DNA from: Alexandriicola marinus
GTDB lineage: Bacteria > Pseudomonadota > Alphaproteobacteria > Rhodobacterales > Rhodobacteraceae
DNA: 64,000 nt
NCBI RefSeq assembly: GCF_004000435.1
Contig: NZ_RBVZ01000002.1
Location: forward strand, 543,501-607,500
Direction: 5' to 3'
Positions within the stretch are counted from its first letter, which is position 1. Each line of letters opens with the position of its first letter. This document shows positions 44,152-51,827 of this stretch, one piece after another. Below the pieces are notes generated by a model that was given only the letters and a program-made list of their open reading frames with translations, did no database searches and was not told the origin of the DNA. Position numbers and translations under genes: made by a program.

Positions 44152-45102
44152 CTAGCCTTGAAGCGCCTCCCACATGTCCTTGTCGCGCTGCGCCGTCCAG
44201 ATACGCGGGGTGTCGATATCACGCGCCTCGTCATAGGCGCGGGCGACGTTGAACGGCAGGCAATGCTCATAGATCGCGTAATCCGAGAATTTGGGATCGC
44301 ATTCGGCACGCACGGCATCCCACGCGTCCTTGAGGCTTCCGCCGCGCAGGGCGACCTGTGCCGCGGGCCGGTATGTCGAGCGGACGAAATCGGCCGTCGC
44401 GTCCAGCGCGGCATTGACCATGTCCTTGCCGACAAGCGCATCGCCCCGGCCCGGTGCAATGGCGTCGAGATCGAACCGCCGGATCGCCTCGAGCGTCACG
44501 GGCCAGTCGTGGAAATGGCCGTCTCCGCAATAGCAGGCCGAGTGGTATTCGACGATGTCGCCGGTGAACATGACGTTCTGATCGGGCACGTAGATGACCG
44601 CGTCGCCGGCGGTATGCGCGCGCCCCAACTGCATGATGTCGATCCGGCGCTCGCCCAGATAAACGGACATGCGGCCGTTGAAGGTCGTCGTGGGCCATGT
44701 CAGACCCGGGATCTCTTCATGGCCTTGAAAAAGCCGGGGAAAGCGGTCGAATTCGCTGTCCCAGTCTTCCTGCCCACGCTCCACGACCATGGCGCGGGCC
44801 TTTTCCGACATGATCACCTGCGGCGCCTCGAAGGCAGACGCCCCCAGAACGCGGACCGCGTGGTAATGTGTCAGAACAAGGTGGCTGATCGGTTTGTCGG
44901 TCACGGACCGGACGCATTCGATCACCTTGCGCGCAAGCCGTGGCGTGGCCTGTGCCTCGACGATCATGACGCTGTCATCGCCAATGATGACGCCGGAATT
45001 CGGATCGCCCTCGGCGGTAAAGGCATACAGGCCGTCGCCCACCTCAGTGAAGCTGATTTCCTTGTCCGCCATGTCGCCCTGGCTGGCGAATGCTTTTGCC
45101 AT
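44152..45102 (-). CDS. MBL-fold metallo-hydrolase-like protein with altered metal motif
   Basis: A 316-residue metallo-beta-lactamase fold protein. The usual HxHxDH reads THYHAVR here (His79, His81, then Val83 and Arg84 in place of Asp and His), while the later ligands His163 (GRAHTAGDAVI) and Asp182 (MFTGDIVEYHSA) are kept. It may bind one metal only or have an altered chemistry. A His-rich segment HSACYCGDGHFHDW follows. Lies 13 bases after fahA and 34 bases before the monooxygenase in the same operon, so a thioester, lactone or ester hydrolase for an aromatic intermediate is a reasonable guess. Confidence 0.75.
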   Translation of the reverse strand: MAKAFASQGDMADKEISFTEVGDGLYAFTAEGDPNSGVIIGDDSVMIVEAQATPRLARKVIECVRSVTDKPISHLVLTHYHAVRVLGASAFEAPQVIMSEKARAMVVERGQEDWDSEFDRFPRLFQGHEEIPGLTWPTTTFNGRMSVYLGERRIDIMQLGRAHTAGDAVIYVPDQNVMFTGDIVEYHSACYCGDGHFHDWPVTLEAIRRFDLDAIAPGRGDALVGKDMVNAALDATADFVRSTYRPAAQVALRGGSLKDAWDAVRAECDPKFSDYAIYEHCLPFNVARAYDEARDIDTPRIWTAQRDKDMWEALQG

Positions 45103-45115
45103 CTGCCCTGTTCCC

Positions 45116-46366
45116 CTATTCGCGCGCCCAGTCGGGCAATTCCACTGCGGGCCGCACCGTGCCGGCGCAGTCACCAAAACCGATCGTATAGCCGTCGCCC
45201 CGCGCCATGCCGCGCAGGGTCAGGGTGTCGCCATCCTCGAGGAATGTCCGCGTCTCACCCGTATCGAGCGTGAGCGGCTCCTTCCCGCCCCAGCTCAGTT
45301 CCAGAAGGGACCCGCGGGCGTCTTTCGCCTCGCCCGAGATCGTGCCCGTGCCCAGAAGATCACCGACCCGCATCGGGCAGCCGCTTGTCGCATGGTGGGC
45401 AAGCTGCTGTGCAGAGGAGTAGTAAAGCTGGTTCATGTTGGTGCGGCTGATCACCGTCTCTGCCTTGCCCTTGGGCGCCAGACCGACTTCGAGGTCGATG
45501 TTATACAGCATCGGGCCCGGCTCCTGCAGATAGGGCAGAAGCGGGCGTTCGCGCGCGGGTGTCGATGTGCGGAACGGCTCGAGCGCGGCACGCGGCACGA
45601 CCCATGGGCTGATCGTCGTGGCTGTGGCCTTGGCCTGAAACGGACCCAGCGGCTGGTATTCCCAGGCCTGGATGTCGCGGGCCGACCAGTCGTTCAGAAG
45701 GACATAGCCAAAGATCATCTCGTCGGCCTGCGCGACCGAGATCATGCCATGCGACGGCTGGCCGACGATGGCCCCCATCTCGAGTTCAAGATCGAACCGG
45801 GCCGACGGCGCGAACCGTGGCAGATCGTCATCCGGACCCTTGAGCTGACCCCAGGGCCGGGTGACAGCGGTGCCGGAGACAACCACCGACGACGCCCGTC
45901 CGTTATAGCCGATCGGGATCGACAGCCAGTTCGGCGGTAGCGCGTTTTCGGGGCCGCGAAACATCGTGCCGACGTTGAAGGCATGGTTCCTGCCCGCGTA
46001 GAAATCGGTATATTCCGCCACCCGGAACGGCATCCGCATGCGCACCCTGTCGCGCGGGATCAGCATATCCGCAAGCGTGGCCGTCGCCTGCGACCCCTCG
46101 GCCAGAAGCCCGGTCAGCGCGTTGCGGGTCCGTCTCCAGATGCCGGGGCCTGCGTTCATGAAATCGTTCAGCGCATCCTTGTTGAAGCCCGCGTCCGGAA
46201 ACATGCTGCGCCCCGCGGCCGAGCCAAGGTCGAGCACGAAATCACCGATCGCCACACAGCAGCGCGCACCATAGCCATCATCGAAGACACCATATGGAAG
46301 GTTGTTCAGCGGAAAGGGCGAGTCCGGCGCATTCGCGCTTTCGACCCAGGATCGGTGAAGGGGCAT
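45116..46366 (-). CDS. fahA: Fumarylacetoacetase
   Basis: A 416-residue enzyme, near the 419 of the mammalian protein. Last step of homogentisate breakdown: fumarylacetoacetate to fumarate and acetoacetate. Seen: FPLNNLPYGVFD at the N-terminus, YTDFYAGRNHAFNVG, the metal-binding LDLELEMGAIVGQPS, VLLNDWSARDIQAWEY and LLGTGTISG near the C-terminus. AGGAAG precedes the ATG. Its acetoacetate product could be used by ScoAB. Confidence 0.95.
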   Translation of the reverse strand: MPLHRSWVESANAPDSPFPLNNLPYGVFDDGYGARCCVAIGDFVLDLGSAAGRSMFPDAGFNKDALNDFMNAGPGIWRRTRNALTGLLAEGSQATATLADMLIPRDRVRMRMPFRVAEYTDFYAGRNHAFNVGTMFRGPENALPPNWLSIPIGYNGRASSVVVSGTAVTRPWGQLKGPDDDLPRFAPSARFDLELEMGAIVGQPSHGMISVAQADEMIFGYVLLNDWSARDIQAWEYQPLGPFQAKATATTISPWVVPRAALEPFRTSTPARERPLLPYLQEPGPMLYNIDLEVGLAPKGKAETVISRTNMNQLYYSSAQQLAHHATSGCPMRVGDLLGTGTISGEAKDARGSLLELSWGGKEPLTLDTGETRTFLEDGDTLTLRGMARGDGYTIGFGDCAGTVRPAVELPDWARE

Positions 46367-46408
46367 TGTTCTTCCTAAATTATCTACTTGGGATCGGCGG
46401 CCAAAGAC

Positions 46409-46573
46409 CTAGTCGCCGCCACCGTCGAAACTCATATCGTCGTCGAACTCCGACCGGTTGTGCCTGTGATGGGCGACGATCTCTTGGTCTTGCGGTTTGC
46501 GCCGACCAGACAACGCGACCGCAGCACCAAGAACAACCGCCATGACGACGACAACGACCGTTTCGGTGGGCAT
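46409..46573 (-). CDS. Small single-pass membrane protein between hmgA and fahA
   Basis: A 54-residue reading that starts with a TGATG overlap at the hmgA stop, with GGGGAGAAG just upstream. The first ~23 residues are hydrophobic (VVVVVMAVVLGAAVALSG), a basic RRK stop-transfer follows, and the tail is polar and acidic (DDDMSFDGGGD). This is a small membrane protein with the positive charges just inside. The coupling, the Shine-Dalgarno and the exact fit into the 206-base gap argue that it is real. Function unknown. Confidence 0.65.
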   Translation of the reverse strand: MPTETVVVVVMAVVLGAAVALSGRRKPQDQEIVAHHRHNRSEFDDDMSFDGGGD

Positions 46574-47928
46574 CACTTCTCCCCTGGGGTTCCGTCGAAT
46601 TTCTTTTCGAGGCTCGTCCAGCAGTCGATGTAGTCATCCTGAAGCGGCGCCTCCTTGGCGGCGAACTCCGTCAGGTGCTGCGGGAAACGGGTCTCGAACA
46701 TGAACGACATCGTATTGTCCAGAAGATGCGGCGCAAGCTCTGCGTTCGACGCACCTTCGAAAGCGTCACGATCCGGTCCGTGCGGGAGCATCATGTTGTG
46801 CAGGCTCACGCCGCCGGGGACAAAGCCCTGCGGCTTGGCATCATACTGGCCATAGATGTTGCCCATCAGTTCGGACATCAGGTTCTTGTGATACCACGGC
46901 GGGCGGAATGTGTTCTCGGCCACCATCCACCGTTCGCGGAACAGAACGAAATCGATATTCGCCGTTCCGGGCTGGCCCGACGGCGCAGTCAGCACCGTAA
47001 AGATCGACGGATCGGGATGATCGAACAGGATCGCGCCGACGGGCGAATAGGTCCGCAGGTCATATTTGTAGGCGCAGTAATTGCCGTGCCATGCCACCAC
47101 GTCCAGAGGACTGTGATCGATCCACGTCTCATGGAACTGTCCGCACCATTTGACGACCACCCGGCTTTTCGCGTCGCGATCCTCGAACGCGGCCACGGGG
47201 CATTTGAAATCGCGCGGATTGGCAAGGCAGTTGGCGCCGATCGGCCCACGCGCCGGAAGCTCGAATTTCTGGCCGTAATTCTCGCAGACAAAGCCACGGC
47301 ATGGCCCTTCGAGAACCTCGACCCGGTAGACCATGCCGCGCGGAATGATCGCGATCTCCTTGGGTTCGAGATCGATCACGCCCAGCTCGGTGCAGAACCG
47401 CAACCGCCCTTCCTGCGGGACGACCAGCAATTCGCTGTCGGCGGAGAAGAAGTATTCATCCACCATCGATTCGGTCACCAGATAGATATGCGCCGCCATG
47501 CCGACCTGCGTGTTCACGTCGCCCGCGGTCGTCATCGTCCGGATACCCGTGACCCATGTGAGGCCCTCGTCGCCGTGGGGGACAGGGTCCCACCGATACT
47601 GACCCAACGAGATGACGTCGGGGTCAACATTCGGCGCACTCTTCCAGTAGGGCACGTCGATCTTGGTGAAACGGCTGGTGTGCTTGACCGACGGCCGGAT
47701 GCGATAGCACCAGGTCCGCTCGGGCGGGTTGGCGGTAAAGGCTGTGCCGGACAGCTGCTCGGCATAAAGGCCGTAGTTACATTTCTGCGGGCTGTTCTGC
47801 CCCTGCGGCAAAGCGCCGGGCAGGGCCTCGGTCTCGAAATCATTGCCGAAACCGGGCATGTAGCCTTCGAGCGTGCCGGCATGATGCGGCGCCCGGATCA
47901 TGCCGCTGGGGTGTTCCTGGCTGGTCAT
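46573..47928 (-). CDS. hmgA: Homogentisate 1,2-dioxygenase
   Basis: A 451-residue iron enzyme that opens the ring of homogentisate to maleylacetoacetate. Seen: [19 protein letters not shown] at the N-terminus, the [16 protein letters not shown] block, [45 protein letters not shown], which holds iron ligands, and [12 protein letters not shown]. The ATG at 47928 has GGGAGG upstream; reading to 48216 would run through the regulator gene. First gene of the operon that continues with the small membrane protein and fahA. Confidence 0.95.
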   Translation of the reverse strand: MTSQEHPSGMIRAPHHAGTLEGYMPGFGNDFETEALPGALPQGQNSPQKCNYGLYAEQLSGTAFTANPPERTWCYRIRPSVKHTSRFTKIDVPYWKSAPNVDPDVISLGQYRWDPVPHGDEGLTWVTGIRTMTTAGDVNTQVGMAAHIYLVTESMVDEYFFSADSELLVVPQEGRLRFCTELGVIDLEPKEIAIIPRGMVYRVEVLEGPCRGFVCENYGQKFELPARGPIGANCLANPRDFKCPVAAFEDRDAKSRVVVKWCGQFHETWIDHSPLDVVAWHGNYCAYKYDLRTYSPVGAILFDHPDPSIFTVLTAPSGQPGTANIDFVLFRERWMVAENTFRPPWYHKNLMSELMGNIYGQYDAKPQGFVPGGVSLHNMMLPHGPDRDAFEGASNAELAPHLLDNTMSFMFETRFPQHLTEFAAKEAPLQDDYIDCWTSLEKKFDGTPGEK

Positions 47929-47977
47929 TGCAAACCTCCCTCTCCTCCCGAACGGGTGGACATTGCTGGGCCCAGTA

Positions 47978-48020
47978 TTCGTTGCAGATGCAATGAAGTC
48001 AAGGAAATCGTTGCAGTTGA
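47978..48020. promoter_or_regulatory. Palindromic operator between hmgA and the MarR gene
   Basis: A 20-bp imperfect palindrome at 47978-47997 has the core TTGCA-GA-TGCAA and outer TTC/GAA arms. A second partial copy starting TCGTTGCAG lies at 48008-48020, 29 bases further. Placement in the divergent 117-base gap and the MarR-like symmetry make this the probable binding site of the adjacent regulator, controlling both directions. Confidence 0.6.
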
Positions 48021-48045
48021 GATGGTTTTGGGGATTAGTCCCGTC

Positions 48046-48510
48046 ATGACGCAAGATACCGAAACACGGCCCAAAACCGCGCCGCCCGACTTTGATCTGG
48101 ACGGATTTCTTCCTTACCGGCTGACCGTCGCTGCCGACCGGCTGAGTGCCGGGCTTGCCCGTCGCTACCGCGAAGAATTCGGCCTCTCGGTCGCGGAATG
48201 GCGGGTTCTGGTTCACCTCGTGGATTCGGGTTCGGTCTCGGTACGTGATATCGGCCAGAAAGTCAGCCTCGAGAAATCAAAGGCCAGTCGGGCCGCGTCC
48301 CGGCTCGAGGCCGATGGCCTGATCGAAAAAGGCATCAACGCACAGGACCGGCGCCTTCTGGTTTTGTCGCTGACCGACGAGGGGCGCGCCCTGATGGCAC
48401 AGCTTCTGCCTCTGGCGATCGCCTATCAGGACCGGCTGGAACAACTGGTGGGCGAACGGCTCGATGCGCTGAACGAGGCGATCGACATCATTCTGAAGGA
48501 AGACCCATGA
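48046..48510 (+). CDS. hmgR: MarR family regulator of homogentisate catabolism
   Basis: A 154-residue winged-helix repressor. Seen: [21 protein letters not shown], the recognition region [44 protein letters not shown] and the wing [19 protein letters not shown]. Divergent from hmgA with a palindromic site in between and coupled by ATGA to maiA. In other proteobacteria HmgR-type regulators respond to homogentisate (family knowledge). The symbol rests on context. Confidence 0.85.
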   Translation: MTQDTETRPKTAPPDFDLDGFLPYRLTVAADRLSAGLARRYREEFGLSVAEWRVLVHLVDSGSVSVRDIGQKVSLEKSKASRAASRLEADGLIEKGINAQDRRLLVLSLTDEGRALMAQLLPLAIAYQDRLEQLVGERLDALNEAIDIILKEDP

Positions 48511-49124
48511 TCCATCTATACGATTACTGGCGGTCCTCGGCGGCCTACCGGTTGCGCATCACGCTTGGCCTTGCAGGTCTGGACTGGGAGGCCACGCAGA
48601 TCAACCTCGCCGAGGGCGATCAACGCAGCCCAGAGCATCTGGCGCGCAACCCGCAAGCGCTTGTTCCGGTTCTCGAGATTGACGGACAACGGATGGTGCA
48701 GTCGCTGGCCATCATCGAATATCTCGATGCGACGCGGGCTCTGGGCCTGATCCCCGAGGATCCGCTGCAGGCCGCAAGGGTGCGGGCGGCTGCCTACGTG
48801 ATCGCGATGGATATTCATCCCGTCTGCAACCTTCGTGTCGCCAGCTTTGCGGCGCAGAACTCCAACGGCGGCATCACCATGGAAAGCTGGATGCAGGCCC
48901 ATATCGGGCCCGGGCTTGCCGCCTTCGAGACGATGCTTGACGATGGCGAGAGGTGTTTCGGCGACGCCGTCACGATGGCCGACATCTGCCTGATGCCCCA
49001 GCTTTACAACGCGCACAGGTGGGGGATCGATCTGTCACCGGTGCCCAAGATCCGCCGGATCGAAGCGACGCTCAGCGAGATCCCGGCCTTTGCCGCCGCC
49101 CATCCCGACCAGACCCCACACTAG
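48507..49124 (+). CDS. maiA: Maleylacetoacetate isomerase (zeta-class GST)
   Basis: A 205-residue glutathione-dependent isomerase making fumarylacetoacetate. The zeta-class hallmark SSAAYRLRI (S-S-x-x-x-R-x-R) is at residues 10-18; NPQALVPVLEIDG and QSLAIIEYLD form the glutathione site. Start by ATGA overlap with the regulator. Completes hmgA-maiA-fahA. Its end overlaps the end of the convergent OsmC gene by 4 bases. Confidence 0.93.
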   Translation: MIHLYDYWRSSAAYRLRITLGLAGLDWEATQINLAEGDQRSPEHLARNPQALVPVLEIDGQRMVQSLAIIEYLDATRALGLIPEDPLQAARVRAAAYVIAMDIHPVCNLRVASFAAQNSNGGITMESWMQAHIGPGLAAFETMLDDGERCFGDAVTMADICLMPQLYNAHRWGIDLSPVPKIRRIEATLSEIPAFAAAHPDQTPH

Positions 49125-49588
49125 GGGGCAAACCGAAAGCTCGGCTCACAGCGCACGGGAAATCTTACCGATCGCGCGATGAAGCAGACGTCATGGATGC
49201 GGTCGTGAAGGGCCGCCGCCTGCCCGGTATCGGTGCCAGCGACGATTGTGATCACCGGTCGCAGCGTGGCGGACAGAAACCGCCCGGCCCCGCCCGGTTC
49301 GACCTCCGCCTCGGCCACCGGGTCATCGCGATATTCCGTCACGGTGATCCCCGCATCCGAGGCAAAGTGCAGAAACCACAGCATGTGACAGGCGGACAGC
49401 GCCGAAAGCAGCATGTCTTCGGGGTTCATCCGCGAGGGGTCCCCACCCAACAACGGATCGTTCGAGCACTCGATCACCGGTTTGCCCGGAATCGCGACAG
49501 ACCATGTCCTGTCATAATCCCGGTATCCCGACGTGCCGGTCCCGCGATTGCCGGTCCACAAGATGCGCGAGACATAGCTGTGGCTCAT
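49121..49588 (-). CDS. OsmC family peroxiredoxin-like protein
   Basis: A 155-residue protein with the two conserved cysteines of the OsmC/Ohr family: SACHMLWFLH near residue 67 and VCFIARSVRFPV near residue 134. Such proteins reduce organic peroxides. MNPEDMLLSALSACHM is the standard family core. It overlaps hpaI by 4 bases as the distal gene of a small operon (hpaF-hpaI-osmC), so it may deal with peroxides formed by ring-cleaving dioxygenases. Confidence 0.85.
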   Translation of the reverse strand: MSHSYVSRILWTGNRGTGTSGYRDYDRTWSVAIPGKPVIECSNDPLLGGDPSRMNPEDMLLSALSACHMLWFLHFASDAGITVTEYRDDPVAEAEVEPGGAGRFLSATLRPVITIVAGTDTGQAAALHDRIHDVCFIARSVRFPVRCEPSFRFAP

Positions 49589-50370
49589 CCGCCCGCACCA
49601 TCCCGGCCCGGGCCGAACCGCCCGCGCAGGGCAACAAGCGCACTGCGCAGGGTCACCACATCGATACCCACGGCAAGGAAGTCGACGCCACGTTCGACAA
49701 GAGCGGGGCCCTGATCGGGATCCGTCGCCAGAAGACCCGTCGCCTTGCCCGCCGCGGCGATCCGGTCCAGTGCCGTGTCGATCACGGCGCGGACCTCGGG
49801 CGCATCGGGTCGGTCCAGATGCCCCATGTCGGCGGCAAGGTCCAGCGGCCCGATAAAGACGCCGTCGACGCCATCGACCGCAAGGATATCGTCCAGCGCG
49901 TCGATCCCGGCCCGGGTCTCGACCTGCACGATCAGGCAGATCTGATCGTTTGCCGTGTGAATGTAATCCATGATCGCGCCATAGCCCGAGGCCCGCGCCA
50001 GCGCGGGTGCCACACCGCGCACACCTTGCGGAGGATAGCGCGTCGACCGGACGGCCTGCCGCGCCTGCTCGCCGCTTTCGATCATCGGGATCAGGATCGT
50101 CTGCGCCCCGATATCGAGCATCTGCTTGATCTCTGCCCGATTGTCATCGCGCAGGCGGACGATCGGGTGCGCCTCATCACCGACCGCGCGCAATTGTTCC
50201 AGCACATCACGCAGGCGGTTGAGGCCGTGTTCACCGTCGATCACGACCCAGTCGAACCCGGTCTTGGAGGCCAGTTCGGCCACCGACGGATCGCCCAGCG
50301 ACAGCCAGAGGCCGATCTGGCAGCGCCCGGTTCGAAGGGCGGCCTTGAAGAGGTTGATCGGTGCGGGCAT
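49585..50370 (-). CDS. hpaI: HpcH/HpaI family aldolase (4-hydroxy-2-oxoheptanedioate aldolase type)
   Basis: A 261-residue class II pyruvate aldolase, the normal length of HpaI (about 262). Seen: IGLWLSLGDPSVAEL, WVVIDGEHGLN with the catalytic His, PIVRLRD, ILIPMIESGEQAR, the metal-binding IVQVETRAG and VFIGPLDLAADMG. Cleaves 4-hydroxy-2-oxo-heptanedioate to pyruvate and succinic semialdehyde in homoprotocatechuate breakdown. It follows the hpaF-type isomerase by 9 bases. Confidence 0.88.
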   Translation of the reverse strand: MPAPINLFKAALRTGRCQIGLWLSLGDPSVAELASKTGFDWVVIDGEHGLNRLRDVLEQLRAVGDEAHPIVRLRDDNRAEIKQMLDIGAQTILIPMIESGEQARQAVRSTRYPPQGVRGVAPALARASGYGAIMDYIHTANDQICLIVQVETRAGIDALDDILAVDGVDGVFIGPLDLAADMGHLDRPDAPEVRAVIDTALDRIAAAGKATGLLATDPDQGPALVERGVDFLAVGIDVVTLRSALVALRGRFGPGRDGAGG

Positions 50371-50379
50371 GCCCGTTCC

Positions 50380-50769
50380 CTATGCTTTCGCACTCAGACG
50401 TGCGTGGATCGGCGTGGCTTTCCAGCTGAGGTCCGGGTCGGAGACCCGGATTTCCATGGAAAGCGCGAAATGCTCCGTCGCAAGCGGCCCGGCCAGGGCA
50501 TCGCGCAGGGCTGCAAAGATCGCCTCGCCCGCGCTCTTCAGATCATCGGGGCTCCGCCCCGCCCCGACCGTCAGCGTAAAGGCCGCGAAGTCGTTTTCCG
50601 GCAGGCCGTCGGCCACGATGGCATGATCGGCCGCGAAGGCCCGGATACGGATCCCGGCCATCGGGAACAGCCCGGTCTCGATTATCGCGGCATGAGCCAC
50701 CCGGCACAGTGCGGCGATATCCGTCCTCTCTTCGAGGCCACGCGAATATTCGATGTGCAGATGTGGCAT
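50380..50769 (-). CDS. hpaF: 5-carboxymethyl-2-hydroxymuconate isomerase
   Basis: A 129-residue tautomerase-like isomerase (family length about 126). Mature N-terminal proline (MPHLHIEYSRGLE) is the catalytic base in the family; IRIRAFAADHAIVADG is the conserved middle block. GGAGG precedes the ATG. Acts in the homoprotocatechuate meta-cleavage path before the HpaI aldolase encoded next to it. The reading to 50817 is spurious. Confidence 0.88.
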   Translation of the reverse strand: MPHLHIEYSRGLEERTDIAALCRVAHAAIIETGLFPMAGIRIRAFAADHAIVADGLPENDFAAFTLTVGAGRSPDDLKSAGEAIFAALRDALAGPLATEHFALSMEIRVSDPDLSWKATPIHARLSAKA

Positions 50770-50878
50770 CGATCCTCCTGTCGCACCTCGATGAAAGGAG
50801 CTTGGAGGAAAGGTCATTTGTCAAGGCACCACGCATCTGCCATTGGAGAGCAAACATCATTGCCGCGGCAGGATCGCT

Positions 50879-51337
50879 ATGAGCGCCTCTCTCAAGGACG
50901 GTTTCGAACTCGCCGAAACGCAGCGGACACTTCCTATCGCGCTCTTGCGGGCGCGCGAGGCCGTGATGGAACGGTTTCGCCCCATGCTCAGCGCCCATGA
51001 CGTCAGCGAACAGCAATGGCGGGTCATGCGCGTCCTGCAGGAGGCCGGCGAGCTGGACGCCTCCCGCCTTGCCGAACGGGCCTGCGTCCTTCCGCCGTCG
51101 CTGACGCGCATGCTCAAATCGCTCGAGGCGCGGGAGTTCATCGCGCTCAGGCGGGATACGCAGGACGGCCGGCGGATGCAGGTCTCGCTCACCGATGAGG
51201 GGGATGCCTTCATCGCACGGGTGGCACCCGAAAGCGCCGCGATCTATCGCGAGATCGAGGAGCGGATCGGTGCGACGGAAATCCAGACCCTTCTGGACCG
51301 GATCGAAGACCTTCTGACCGCTCTCAAGAAAGACTGA
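50879..51337 (+). CDS. hpaR: HpaR-type MarR family regulator
   Basis: A 152-residue winged-helix protein. Seen: ETQRTLPIALLRAREAVMERFRP, VSEQQWRVMRVLQEAGELDAS, RACVLPPSLTRMLKSLEARE and TQDGRRMQVSLTDEGDAFI. The N-terminal block is typical of the homoprotocatechuate operon repressor HpaR. It is divergent from hpaF with a 109-base gap that should hold its operator, though no clear palindrome was seen. Start at the ATG of MSASLKDG rather than the reading from 50843. Confidence 0.87.
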   Translation: MSASLKDGFELAETQRTLPIALLRAREAVMERFRPMLSAHDVSEQQWRVMRVLQEAGELDASRLAERACVLPPSLTRMLKSLEAREFIALRRDTQDGRRMQVSLTDEGDAFIARVAPESAAIYREIEERIGATEIQTLLDRIEDLLTALKKD

Positions 51338-51343
51338 AGGGGC

Positions 51344-51808
51344 CTAGCCCACCTCGTAGATCGACAGAAGGACGCTTGCGGCCCGTCGCCCACCCGTTCC
51401 CAGGAACAGCGTCCGGTTCACCCAATCGTATCGCGCGTCGCCGGTCTCCAGCCGCAGATGAGACCGCATGTAATAGTCGGCCGGGTCCACATCCTCACCC
51501 TGCGCCACCCGGGCCATCACCTCGGCGGGGCCATGTCGCACACCGAGGTTGCGCACCTCGATGATCGCGCCGTCATGGGTTCGGACGGCATAACGCGCAT
51601 CCAGCTCGGCCGCGCCATTCGCAAAGACCGTCTGCCAATCCGCCCCCAGATCGAGGATCTCGCCCCGGATACGGTCCCCCTCGACCGTGCCGCCCACGAT
51701 GGGGATGATCCGGCGCAGACCGGCAGGGCCCTGCCCCATCTCCATGATCGGGCTGAGCGCGACGGTGAAATCACAGACATGTCGCAGGGGCGGCGCATCA
51801 AAGAGCAT
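51344..51808 (-). CDS. DUF3237 family protein
   Basis: A 154-residue protein of the usual DUF3237 length. Seen: FTVALSPIMEMGQGPAGLRRIIPIVGGTVEG, LDLGADWQ and the C-terminal DYYMRSHLRLETGDARYDWVN block. The family is a small beta-barrel fold without a settled function and often sits near catabolic genes. The ATG at 51808 has AAGGAAG upstream. It follows the TRAP permease by 19 bases on the same strand and is probably its operon partner. Confidence 0.8.
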   Translation of the reverse strand: MLFDAPPLRHVCDFTVALSPIMEMGQGPAGLRRIIPIVGGTVEGDRIRGEILDLGADWQTVFANGAAELDARYAVRTHDGAIIEVRNLGVRHGPAEVMARVAQGEDVDPADYYMRSHLRLETGDARYDWVNRTLFLGTGGRRAASVLLSIYEVG

Positions 51809-51827
51809 CAGACTTCCTTTCATACGG

